Origin: Thermithiobacillus plumbiphilus
Lineage (GTDB): Bacteria > Pseudomonadota > Gammaproteobacteria > Acidithiobacillales > Thermithiobacillaceae
Direction of reading: 5' to 3'
DNA: 64,000 nt
NCBI RefSeq assembly: GCF_038070005.1
Contig: NZ_JBBPCO010000002.1
Span: forward strand, 124,001-188,000
This document shows positions 31,530 through 39,535 of the stretch, one piece after another (position 1 is the first letter of the stretch; each line of letters begins with the position of its first letter). Below the pieces are notes generated by a model, which ran no database searches, was not told where the DNA came from, and saw only the letters and a list, made by a program, of their open reading frames with translations. The position numbers were made by a program, and so were the translations under genes.

Positions 31530-34184
31530 TCAGGCCGTCTGCTTGGCAGCACTTCGGCGCAGGCGCGACAGCAGGCGCCGGGCCATCTCGCCAAAGAGCT
31601 CGGTCTGGGTCGGGTGGGGGTGGATGGCCTGACCAACCTGTTCCAGCGTCAGGCCCGCCGAGACCATCATCACCGCCTCGCCGATCAGCGTGTCGGCGTG
31701 ATCCGCAAGGAAGTGCACACCAACGATGCGGTGGCTGGCCTTGTCGGCCACCAGCTTGATCAGGCCATCGGTCTCGCCGGTCATCATGGCCTTGGCATCG
31801 ATGCTCATCGGCACCTTGACCTCGGCGCAATCAAGCCCCTTCGCCTTGGCCTGCTCCATGGACAGCCCGACGAAGGCAGCCTGTGGGCGGGTGAAGATCA
31901 CGCCGGAATCCTTCGATTCATCGTACTTGGCGGCATGCCCCAGCAGGTTTTCGGCGGCTACGCGGCCCTGCTGCCCGGCGGTGTGCGCCAGCATCAGGCC
32001 ACCGATGACGTCGCCGACGGCAAAGATGTGCGGCACACTGGTGCGGCAGGCCGCATCGGCGGCAATGGCATCGCGCTCGCCGAGCTTGACGCCGGCAGCA
32101 TCGAGATTCAGGCCCTGGGTCTTGGGCCGTTTGCCGGTGGCCATCAGCACCAGATCGCAGGCCACGCCCTGCTCCTGGCCCTGGGCGTCGAGATAGCGCA
32201 CCTGCATGTCGCCGGGCTTGCCGTCGATGCCCTGCACCCGGGCCTGGGTCTGCACGCGCAGGCGCGGCTCCTTGGCGAGGATCTTGACCAGGGTGGTGGC
32301 GATTTCCGCTTCCACTTCGGCCAGCGGGCGGTCCTGGGCTTCGAGCACGGTCACTTCGGCGCCGAAATCATGGAAGATCTGCGCCATTTCCATGCCGATG
32401 GCACCGGCGCCGATCACGCACAGGCGCCTGGGCGGGGTGGGCAGGTTCCAGACCGTATCCGACGTCAGCACGCCGCCACTGGCCAGCCCCTCGGCCGCGC
32501 CCGGAATGGGCGGCACGAAGGCCGGGGCGCCGGTGGCGATCACGGCAGCACCGAAGCTGATCTCGCCGGCATCCTTGCCCGCGATCTTGAGGCCATGGGC
32601 GCCGGTGAAGCTGGCAAAGCCTTCCAGCACCTTGATCTTCATGCCGGTGTCGGTTTTCAGCGCCATCTCGCCGCGGGTCTGCAGGACCTGCCTGCGGTGG
32701 TTTTCGAGCCGCGCCCAGTCCAGTTGCGGCTGATCGGTGTTGCCGATGCCGAGCAGGGCGTCATGGTGACGGTCGCGGATGCGGTCCGCCGCCGCGCGCC
32801 AGGCCTTGGAGGGGATGCAGCCGCGCCAGAGGCATTCGCCGCCGGGCAGGGGGGCGTTGTTGATCATCACCACCTTGATGCCGTGCTCGGCCAGATCCCG
32901 GGCGCAGTCCTCGCCGCCGGGCCCACCACCGATCACGGCCACCTGATAGTCGTAATCCCCCTCGGGGATCACGGGGCCGGGCTTGCCCATCCAGCTATCA
33001 GGCTGCTCCATGATGCGCTTGAGATCCGCGAGGAAGGCCGCGGCCTCGGCGCCGTTGACCACGCGATGGTCCGCCGTGATGGTGATCGGCATGCCCTGCG
33101 GGCCGGCCGCGGCAATGGCCAGGATGGCGGCCGTGCCGGGCGTGACGATGGCGTCGAACTGCGACACGCCATACATGCCCATGTTGGACACGGTGAAGGT
33201 CGGGTTGGCGTATTCCTCGGGCGCCAGACGACGCTTGCGGGCGCGGTCAACCATGGCGTTCCAGCTCTGGTGCAGTTCCTCGATACTGTGCTCGCCGACA
33301 TTGCGCAGCACCGGCACGACCAGGCCGCCGCCTTCGGCGGTCACGGCAATGCCGATATCCTGATTGGCGCGCTCGACGATCTTGTCCACCGGCTGATAGG
33401 CGGCGTTGACCAGCGGATGCAGCTTCAGGGCCTCGGCCGCGGCCTTGGCGATGGCCACCGTGACCGATACCTTCTGCGCCTTGGCCGCGCGGATCAGGGC
33501 CTCGGGCTGGATGTGCATGGTGACGCGGAAGCTCGGGATGGTCAGGCTCGCGGTCATGCTGCGGCTGACGGCCCGCTCGATGGCCGTCATGGGGCGGCCA
33601 TGGCCCGGCACCTGGATGTCCGGCAGTTCGTGCGCCGCCGGCAGCGGCGAGATCTCGGTCGGGCGCTGGATGGGCTGGGCGCGCTGGACATCCAGGGCGG
33701 TGATCACACCGGCCGGCCCGCTGCCGTGCAGGTTGTTGAGATTGACATGCATGGCCGCCGCGAGCTTGCGCGCCAGCGGCGAGGCCTGCTTGTTGGCAGG
33801 GCGCGGGGCGGGCGCCGCCGCCGTGTCCAGTGCCTGGATGACGGGCTGGGCCGGCGTTGCCACACCGGCCGTGACATGGCCGGCGGCAGGTTTGTCAGCG
33901 CGGGGTGCGGCGCTCATGGTTTCGCTGACGACCTGGCCGGGCTCGTCCACCAGATAGGCCATGGCGTCCCCGACGGCGACGACGCTGTCCACGGCCGCGA
34001 GCGGGCCGGAGAGATAACCCTCGCGGAAGACCTCGACATCCATGATGGCCTTGTCGGTCTCGACCGTGGCGACCACGTCACCCCGATTGATCCTGTCGCC
34101 CGGCTGTTTCTCCCAGGAAACGACCACGCCCTCGGTCATGGTGTCCGAGAGTTGCGGCATCTTGATGACGTATGCTTCAGCCAT
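31530..34184 (-). CDS. fused dihydrolipoamide acetyltransferase (E2) - dihydrolipoamide dehydrogenase (E3)
   Basis: An 884-residue fusion. Residues 1-80: lipoyl domain with ETDKAIMDVE (lipoylated Lys). About 125-165: E1/E3-binding domain (ASPLARKLAAAMHVNLNNL). About 185-405: E2 catalytic domain with DHRVVNG, where Asn replaces the usual Asp of D-H-R-x-x-D-G. About 412-884: E3 flavoprotein with VAVIGGGPGGEDCARDLA (FAD), the redox pair in GGECLWRGCIPSK, GAGAIGMEMAQ (NAD) and C-terminal HPHPTQTELF. Together with PdhA and PdhB it makes acetyl-CoA from pyruvate. Start: ATG 34184 preferred to GTG six bases upstream. E2 and E3 are separate genes in most bacteria. Confidence 0.92.
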   Translation of the reverse strand: MAEAYVIKMPQLSDTMTEGVVVSWEKQPGDRINRGDVVATVETDKAIMDVEVFREGYLSGPLAAVDSVVAVGDAMAYLVDEPGQVVSETMSAAPRADKPAAGHVTAGVATPAQPVIQALDTAAAPAPRPANKQASPLARKLAAAMHVNLNNLHGSGPAGVITALDVQRAQPIQRPTEISPLPAAHELPDIQVPGHGRPMTAIERAVSRSMTASLTIPSFRVTMHIQPEALIRAAKAQKVSVTVAIAKAAAEALKLHPLVNAAYQPVDKIVERANQDIGIAVTAEGGGLVVPVLRNVGEHSIEELHQSWNAMVDRARKRRLAPEEYANPTFTVSNMGMYGVSQFDAIVTPGTAAILAIAAAGPQGMPITITADHRVVNGAEAAAFLADLKRIMEQPDSWMGKPGPVIPEGDYDYQVAVIGGGPGGEDCARDLAEHGIKVVMINNAPLPGGECLWRGCIPSKAWRAAADRIRDRHHDALLGIGNTDQPQLDWARLENHRRQVLQTRGEMALKTDTGMKIKVLEGFASFTGAHGLKIAGKDAGEISFGAAVIATGAPAFVPPIPGAAEGLASGGVLTSDTVWNLPTPPRRLCVIGAGAIGMEMAQIFHDFGAEVTVLEAQDRPLAEVEAEIATTLVKILAKEPRLRVQTQARVQGIDGKPGDMQVRYLDAQGQEQGVACDLVLMATGKRPKTQGLNLDAAGVKLGERDAIAADAACRTSVPHIFAVGDVIGGLMLAHTAGQQGRVAAENLLGHAAKYDESKDSGVIFTRPQAAFVGLSMEQAKAKGLDCAEVKVPMSIDAKAMMTGETDGLIKLVADKASHRIVGVHFLADHADTLIGEAVMMVSAGLTLEQVGQAIHPHPTQTELFGEMARRLLSRLRRSAAKQTA

Positions 34185-34194
34185 GTTCACCCTT

Positions 34195-35175
34195 CTATTT
34201 GCCGAACATCTTCAGGACCGCCTGAACGGCCTTGCTGGCGTTCGGGATGGCAGCCTTTTCCAGCTTGTGGTTGTAGGGAATGGGCACATCCGCGGCATGC
34301 ACGCGCACGGGGGCGGCATCCAGCTCGAAGAAGACTTCCTCGTTGATGATGGCCATCACTTCCGAGCCCACGCCGCAGGGTGCTTCATCTTCCTCGATGA
34401 TGACGGCCCGGTGGGTCTTGGCCACACTCTTGCGGATGCCGTCGCGGTCCAGGGGCTTGAGCGAGCGCAGGTCGATGACCTCGGCGTCGATGCCATGGTG
34501 CTGGGCCAGGAAATCCGCCGCCTCGCGCGCCCAGTGCACGCTGATGTTGTAGCCGAACAGGGTGATGTCGCGGCCGGGGCGCACGACTTCCAGGCCTTCG
34601 AGCGGCGTGAAGAATTCCTCGTCCGGGATCTCGCCCTTCATGTTGTACATGAGCTCGTGCTCGATGATGACCACCGGATCATCGGAGCGCACCGCGCTCT
34701 TGAGCAGGCCATAGGCGTCGCGCGGATTGCTCGGGGTGACCACGCGCAGGCCGGACACGCCCATGAACACCTTTTCCATGCGCGCCGAGTGCTGGGCGCC
34801 GAGCTGGTGGGCGGTGCCGCCGGGGGTGCGAATCACGACCGGGACCTTGATGCGGCCGCCGGACATGTAATGGATCTTGGCCGCCGAGTTGACGATCTGG
34901 TCCATGGCGAGCCAGGCGAAGTTCACGCTCATGATCTCGATGATGGGGCGGCAGCCGGTCATGGCCGCGCCGACGCCAATGCCGGTATAGGAGTTTTCCG
35001 AGATCGGCGTGTCCATCACCCGCTGTTCGCCATACTTGGCCAGCAGGCCCTGGGTGGCCTTGTAGGTGCCGCCCGCCACGGCGATGTCCTCGCCCATGGC
35101 GAAGACCAGCGGATCACGGGCCATTTCCTCATCGTGAGCGCGCAGGATGCCCTGCCAGTACATCATTTCGCTCAT
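34195..35175 (-). CDS. pdhB: pyruvate dehydrogenase E1 component, beta subunit
   Basis: A 326-residue transketolase-like beta subunit. Seen: VFAMGEDIAVAGGTYKATQGL, the RVMDTPISENSYTGIGVGAA block with the catalytic Glu that activates thiamine diphosphate, AMTGCRPIIEIMSVNF, and VVIIEHELMYNMKGE. The C-terminal domain holds RSLKPLDRDGIRKSVAKT. Its ATG overlaps the pdhA stop in an ATGA junction and its stop is 11 bases before the E2-E3 start. With PdhA it forms an alpha2beta2 E1 of the Gram-positive or branched-chain type, rather than the single-chain AceE. Confidence 0.95.
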   Translation of the reverse strand: MSEMMYWQGILRAHDEEMARDPLVFAMGEDIAVAGGTYKATQGLLAKYGEQRVMDTPISENSYTGIGVGAAMTGCRPIIEIMSVNFAWLAMDQIVNSAAKIHYMSGGRIKVPVVIRTPGGTAHQLGAQHSARMEKVFMGVSGLRVVTPSNPRDAYGLLKSAVRSDDPVVIIEHELMYNMKGEIPDEEFFTPLEGLEVVRPGRDITLFGYNISVHWAREAADFLAQHHGIDAEVIDLRSLKPLDRDGIRKSVAKTHRAVIIEEDEAPCGVGSEVMAIINEEVFFELDAAPVRVHAADVPIPYNHKLEKAAIPNASKAVQAVLKMFGK

Positions 35176-36146
35176 TGGCTTTCCCCCTCGACCAGTACGT
35201 ATTTTTCCAGATCCTCGACGCGTGGCTCGGGGCTCTCTTCGGCGAACTTGATGATGTCGTTCTCGATTTCGTCGAGCACGGATTTCTCCATGTCGCGATA
35301 GTCTTCCTCGCTGATGACCTTGCGCTCGATGAGCTTGTTCTTGTAGAGCAGCAGCGGATCGCGCTGGGCCCAGGTCTCGACCTCTTCCTTGGTGCGGTAG
35401 GCGCCGGAATCGGACATCGAGTGGCCGCGCAGGCGGTAGGTCTGCAGTTCGAGGAAGTAGGGGCCCTGGCCGGAGCGCACGAAATCCACCGCGGTTCTGG
35501 CGGCTTCCATGACGGTTTCGATGTCCTGGCCGTCATGCTTGCTGGCTGCCATGTTGTAGGCGCAGACGCGCTTGTACTGCTCGGTCACGGCGGCGGCGCG
35601 GTAATCGGCGGTGCCGATGCCATAGCCATTGTTCTCGCAGACGAAAAGCACCGGCAGCTTCCAGAGCTGGGCCATGTTCATGGTCTCGTGGAAGGTGCCC
35701 TGATTGTTGGCGCCTTCACCGAGAAAACAGATGGCGATCTGATCGGTACCCTGCATCTGGATGCCCTTGGCCAGGCCCGCCGCCAGCGGGAAGGGGCCGC
35801 CCACGAGGGCATAGCCACCCATGAAATGGACCGTGGGATCAAAGATGTGCATGGAACCGCCGCGGCCGCGCGAGGACCCGGTCTCCTTGCCGAAAAGCTC
35901 GGCCATGACCTCGCGCGCGGGCGCGCCGCAGGCGATGGCGTGCACGTGGTCGCGATAGCCGGTGATGGCGTAATCGTGGCCGGGGCGGGCGACCTTCATC
36001 ACGCCCAGGGCGCAGGCCTCCTGGCCCGGATAGAGGTGAAGGAAGCCCCCGATCTTGCGTTCGTGGTAGGCTTCGGCGCAACGCTCCTCGAAGCGGCGCG
36101 CAAACAGCATCTCGCGCAGGAGTTGTTTCTGTTCTGCGGCGTCCAT
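35172..36146 (-). CDS. pdhA: pyruvate dehydrogenase E1 component, alpha subunit
   Basis: A 324-residue thiamine-diphosphate subunit: FLHLYPGQEACALGVM, GRGGSMHIFD, the ThDP-binding stretch CFLGEGANNQGTFHETMNMA ending in NNGYG, and RGHSMSDSGAYRTKEE, the phosphorylation-loop region. GDG is replaced by GEG in the ThDP motif, as in many PdhA. ATG at 36146 (MDAAEQKQLLREMLFARRFEE) follows a GGGAGA site; an upstream in-frame start adds seven residues. First gene of the pdhA-pdhB-E2/E3 operon. Confidence 0.95.
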   Translation of the reverse strand: MDAAEQKQLLREMLFARRFEERCAEAYHERKIGGFLHLYPGQEACALGVMKVARPGHDYAITGYRDHVHAIACGAPAREVMAELFGKETGSSRGRGGSMHIFDPTVHFMGGYALVGGPFPLAAGLAKGIQMQGTDQIAICFLGEGANNQGTFHETMNMAQLWKLPVLFVCENNGYGIGTADYRAAAVTEQYKRVCAYNMAASKHDGQDIETVMEAARTAVDFVRSGQGPYFLELQTYRLRGHSMSDSGAYRTKEEVETWAQRDPLLLYKNKLIERKVISEEDYRDMEKSVLDEIENDIIKFAEESPEPRVEDLEKYVLVEGESQ

Positions 36147-36295
36147 AGATCTCCCTATATGAAGCACGGAGCAGGTCCGTTACGGCTTTTGTATCCGGGT
36201 CGCCGGCGGGTTCAAACCGCCTGCCGGCCAAAGCCGCATATCATGGGGTGGAAGCGCAGAAGCGTCAAGCCTGCAGCAGTGGTTTGAGGGCCGGC

Positions 36296-37618
36296 TCAGG
36301 GCGTCAGCATGGCATTGAGCGAGCGGATGTCGGCCTCGCTCAGCACCCCGGCAACCTGCTTGAGCCGTACGCGGGCAAGTATGTGGTTATATTGGGCGTC
36401 ATTGAGCTGGCGCTCGGCGCTGGCGAGGATCTGTACGGCATTGAGGACGTCGATGTTGGTGCGTGTGCCGATCTCGCGGCCCTTGCGGGTGGCCTCCAGG
36501 CTGGTGCGCGCGCTCTGGACCTGTTCCTGCAGGGCACGCAGGCGCGCCGCGCTGTCCTGAAGCTGCAGGAATGCTGTTTCGGTGCTCAGGCGCACATCGT
36601 CGTTCAGATCCTGCAATGCAAAACGGCTCGCCTCGGCCTGGGCGCGCGCCTGGCGGGTGCGGGCGGCTATCTGCCCCCCTTCATAAAGCGGTATGCTGGC
36701 CTGCAGGCCCACAAAGGTATCCTTGGTGGTCATCGTGCCGGTGAAACCGCCCTCGTCATAGCTATAGCCACCATTGAGGCTGAGCGTGGGCCAGCGTTCG
36801 CGTGAGATTACCTCGATCTGTTCGCGAGCCGCCTGCAGCTGTTCGCGGGCCGCCTTCAGGGTGGGTTGGCTGGATTCCGCACTCTCGATCCAGGGTTGGA
36901 TGCTGGCCGGTTCAGGGTCCTGGGGTTCGAAATTGCCCAGATCGGCGATTGTATTGGCCGGCGTGCCGGTCAGGCGTTGCAGGGTCTGGTCGGCGATGCG
37001 GTGCTGGCTCTGGGCATTGATCAGGGCGGCGCGCGCGCCGGCGACCCGGGATTGGGCTTCGCGCAGGGCGATGATCTCGCCGGTGCCGGCCTTCAAAAAG
37101 GCCTCGGCTTGCTGTTGCAGGGCCTGCAGGCGTTCCAGTTCGCTCTGCGCGATGCGTTCCCCGCGAATGGCATTGAGGACACCGAAGTAGGCATTGGTAG
37201 TGCGGACGATGAGATTCTGGCGCGCGGCGATCAGGTTTGCCTCGGCAGCACTGATCTGTGCCTTCGCGGCACGCAGGGCTGGCCAGGTGCGGCCATTGAA
37301 AAGCGGCTGTGCGAGTGACACGCTGTAGCTGCGATCGGTATACCACATGGCGCCGGCAGGACCGAGGGGGCCGAGGCCATTGAGTTCCAGCCGGTGTCGG
37401 CTGATCTGCGCGTTGGCGGCGACATTGGGCAGCAGGGCTGAGCGCGCGATCGGCAGGTTCTCGCGGGATGCCGTCAGCTGTGCGCGTGCCTGGCTGACCA
37501 CCGGATCACGCGCGGCCGCCTGTTCATAGATCTGGAGCAGGTCATCGGCAGCCACCGGCTGGGACGCGCCGACCAGGATTGCGAAAAGTGTAAGCGGGAC
37601 GCCAGCCTTCGGGGACAT
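36296..37618 (-). CDS. tolC: TolC-family outer-membrane efflux channel
   Basis: A 440-residue TolC protein with a signal peptide (GVPLTLFAILVGASQPVAA). The first repeat DLLQIYEQAAARDPVVSQARAQL and LLPNVAANAQISRHR, then the second repeat SQPTLKAAREQL and RWPTLSLNGGYSYDEGG, define the two structural halves; VQILASAERQLNDAQYNHILARVRLKQVAGVL is the TolC C-terminal block. It forms the trimeric channel for RND or type I export. Divergent from the TetR regulator and its MFP-RND pump, which it probably serves. Confidence 0.95.
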   Translation of the reverse strand: MSPKAGVPLTLFAILVGASQPVAADDLLQIYEQAAARDPVVSQARAQLTASRENLPIARSALLPNVAANAQISRHRLELNGLGPLGPAGAMWYTDRSYSVSLAQPLFNGRTWPALRAAKAQISAAEANLIAARQNLIVRTTNAYFGVLNAIRGERIAQSELERLQALQQQAEAFLKAGTGEIIALREAQSRVAGARAALINAQSQHRIADQTLQRLTGTPANTIADLGNFEPQDPEPASIQPWIESAESSQPTLKAAREQLQAAREQIEVISRERWPTLSLNGGYSYDEGGFTGTMTTKDTFVGLQASIPLYEGGQIAARTRQARAQAEASRFALQDLNDDVRLSTETAFLQLQDSAARLRALQEQVQSARTSLEATRKGREIGTRTNIDVLNAVQILASAERQLNDAQYNHILARVRLKQVAGVLSEADIRSLNAMLTP

Positions 37619-37668
37619 GCCATGCCTCTTGTCAGTGGGAGGGAAAGCTCGTTATAGTGTGCTAACCG

Positions 37669-37678
37669 ACCGGCCGGT
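37669..37678. promoter_or_regulatory. TetR operator core between tolC and tetR
   Basis: ACCGGCCGGT, a perfect palindrome inside CTAACCGACCGGCCGGTAAG, resembles the sites bound by AcrR/TetR-type efflux repressors (ACCGACCGGC...). It lies between the divergent genes, so the regulator may control tolC and itself with the downstream pump. Confidence 0.6.
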
Positions 37679-37732
37679 AAGTCAAGTCTTCCCAGGGCAT
37701 TACCACGGCGCCAAATTACCAAAGGAATCAGT

Positions 37733-38422
37733 TTGTCGGAAAAACACCCTTTTCCCCAAGCCCCTGTGTCCGGCGTCCATGCCGAACATCCCGAACATGT
37801 CAGTGAGGGCGCCAGCCGTATTCTGGAGGCAGCCTGCACCCTGTTTGCCGAGCAGGGCTATGATGCCGTTTCCATGAGCCTGATCGCACAGCGGGCCGGA
37901 ATCAGCAAGGCCAATATCTATCATCATTTCAAGACCAAGTTCGATCTGTACATGGCGGTGTTGATGCGGGCCTGCAGGGATTCCGGCGGGCTGGTCCAGG
38001 TGCTGCTCGAACGCAATCAGTCCCTGGCACCCGCGCTGGGGCATTTTGCCAGGGATCATCTGCAGCGTTTGCTCGATCATGAAACCTTTTCCAGGATCAT
38101 TCTGCGTGAGCTTCTGGAGGGCGGGCGTCAGCGTGGCGAGCAACTGGCGCAGAGTGGTTTCAACGCCAGCTTCTCGCGCCTGGCGGATGCCCTGCAACAG
38201 CGGCGGGCCAATGGCGAACTGCGGGAGGATGTGGATCCCGCGGCGCTGGCGGTGCTGCTCATCGGCGCCAATGTCTTTTTCTTCGCCGCCCGCGACCTGA
38301 TCTGTCACTACTCCAGCGTGGATTTCGCCGAGGATCCGGACCGCTATCTGTCACTGGTGCTGGACATCATCCTGCATGGCGCGTTGCCCGACGCGCAGCC
38401 CAAAAATCAGCAAGATCCATAA
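37733..38422 (+). CDS. TetR/AcrR-family transcriptional regulator
   Basis: A 229-residue regulator. HTH: SRILEAACTLFAEQGYDAVS then LIAQRAGISKANIYHHFKTKFDLYMAV (about 29-76), the TetR signature. The C-terminal ligand domain has FSRIILRELLEGG and AALAVLLIGANVFFFAARD. The start is a TTG (MSEKHPFPQ) with AAAGGA upstream, suggesting low expression. 27 bases precede the MFP gene, so it is the first gene of the pump operon and likely its repressor. Confidence 0.93.
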   Translation: MSEKHPFPQAPVSGVHAEHPEHVSEGASRILEAACTLFAEQGYDAVSMSLIAQRAGISKANIYHHFKTKFDLYMAVLMRACRDSGGLVQVLLERNQSLAPALGHFARDHLQRLLDHETFSRIILRELLEGGRQRGEQLAQSGFNASFSRLADALQQRRANGELREDVDPAALAVLLIGANVFFFAARDLICHYSSVDFAEDPDRYLSLVLDIILHGALPDAQPKNQQDP

Positions 38423-38449
38423 CAAACAGCTCCTATAAAAAGGTGTCAC

Positions 38450-39535
38450 ATGGCTAGACCAATCTCCTTTCTTGCGGCCATTGGCCTGGCACTGATCCTG
38501 GTAGGTTGCGGCAGGCAGGATGCCCCGGAAAAACAGCCCCAGGGCCCGCAGGCAACCGGAGTCACGGCGGTACGCGCCGAGTCCAGGGCGGTGGAGACCA
38601 CCGTGACCGCACTGGGTCAGGTCGACAGCAAGTCTTTCCCGGAAGTTGCGGCCGAGGTCGCGGGCCGCGTGATCCGCCTCGCTGCCGAGGAGGGCGACAG
38701 CGTGCGTCAGGGCCAGTTGCTTGCCGTGCTCGATGCCCAGGAGCAGCAGATTGCCCTGCGCGCCGCCCGCGCCGACGTCAATCGTCTGCAGGCCTTGATC
38801 GCCAATCAGCAGCGCACGGTCAAGCGTTACCGGGACTTGCTGGCCGGGCAGTACGTGGCGCGCAATACCTTCGAGGAAGCGGAGACCCAGTTGCAGACCC
38901 TGCGCGAGCAACTCGCCGGTGCCCGTGCCCAGGTGGCCCAGCTGGAGCGTGATCTGCGCCTGGCGCGGGTGCTGTCCCCCATGGCGGGGCAGGTGCAGGA
39001 ACGCCTGGTCAGTGTCGGTGACTATGTCACGGTCGGCAAGCCGCTGTTCCGGCTGGTGGGCGCGCAGAAGCTGCAGGTGCACCTGCCCTTGCCGGAAAGC
39101 TATGGCGCGCAGCTTCGTCCCGGCCTGCCGGTGCGCCTGAGCACGCCGGCGGATCCGGACAAGCCGATCGAGGGGCAGATCAGCGAAATTCGGCCGATGA
39201 TCGGTGCCAGTAACCGGGCCCTGGATGTGCTGGTGGAGGTCGACAATCCCGGCACCTGGCGGCCTGGCGCGAGCGTGACCGGCGAGGTGGTGCTGGCCAC
39301 CCGCGAGAATGCCGTGATGCTGCCGGAGCAGAGCGTGGTGCAGCGTCCGGCCGGTGAGGTGGTGTACGTGGCCGGCAATGGCAAGGCCGGGCAGCGGCTG
39401 GTGAAGACCGGCGTGCGCCGGGATGGCCTGGTCGAGATCCTGTCGGGAGTGGCGCCCGGTGAACTGGTGGTGGTCGAGGGCGCCGGGTTCCTGACCCAGG
39501 GTGCGCCGATCCGGGTCCGGGAGGCCCGTTCATGA
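38450..39535 (+). CDS. RND efflux periplasmic adaptor (MFP) lipoprotein
   Basis: A 361-residue HlyD/AcrA-type adaptor. Signal peptide LAAIGLALILVGCG has a lipobox (L-V-G-C), so it is lipid-anchored. Lipoyl half domains EVAGRVIRLAAEEGDSVRQGQLLAVLD and RVLSPMAGQVQERLVSVGDYV flank an alpha-helical hairpin (LRAARADVNRLQALIANQQ to LREQLAGARAQVAQLERDL). Connects the RND pump to TolC. The stop overlaps the pump start (ATGA). Confidence 0.94.
   Translation: MARPISFLAAIGLALILVGCGRQDAPEKQPQGPQATGVTAVRAESRAVETTVTALGQVDSKSFPEVAAEVAGRVIRLAAEEGDSVRQGQLLAVLDAQEQQIALRAARADVNRLQALIANQQRTVKRYRDLLAGQYVARNTFEEAETQLQTLREQLAGARAQVAQLERDLRLARVLSPMAGQVQERLVSVGDYVTVGKPLFRLVGAQKLQVHLPLPESYGAQLRPGLPVRLSTPADPDKPIEGQISEIRPMIGASNRALDVLVEVDNPGTWRPGASVTGEVVLATRENAVMLPEQSVVQRPAGEVVYVAGNGKAGQRLVKTGVRRDGLVEILSGVAPGELVVVEGAGFLTQGAPIRVREARS

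Noticed and set aside
31509-34346. 945-codon open frame opposite the E2-E3 fusion
   Set aside because: Shadow of a clear enzyme gene on the minus strand.
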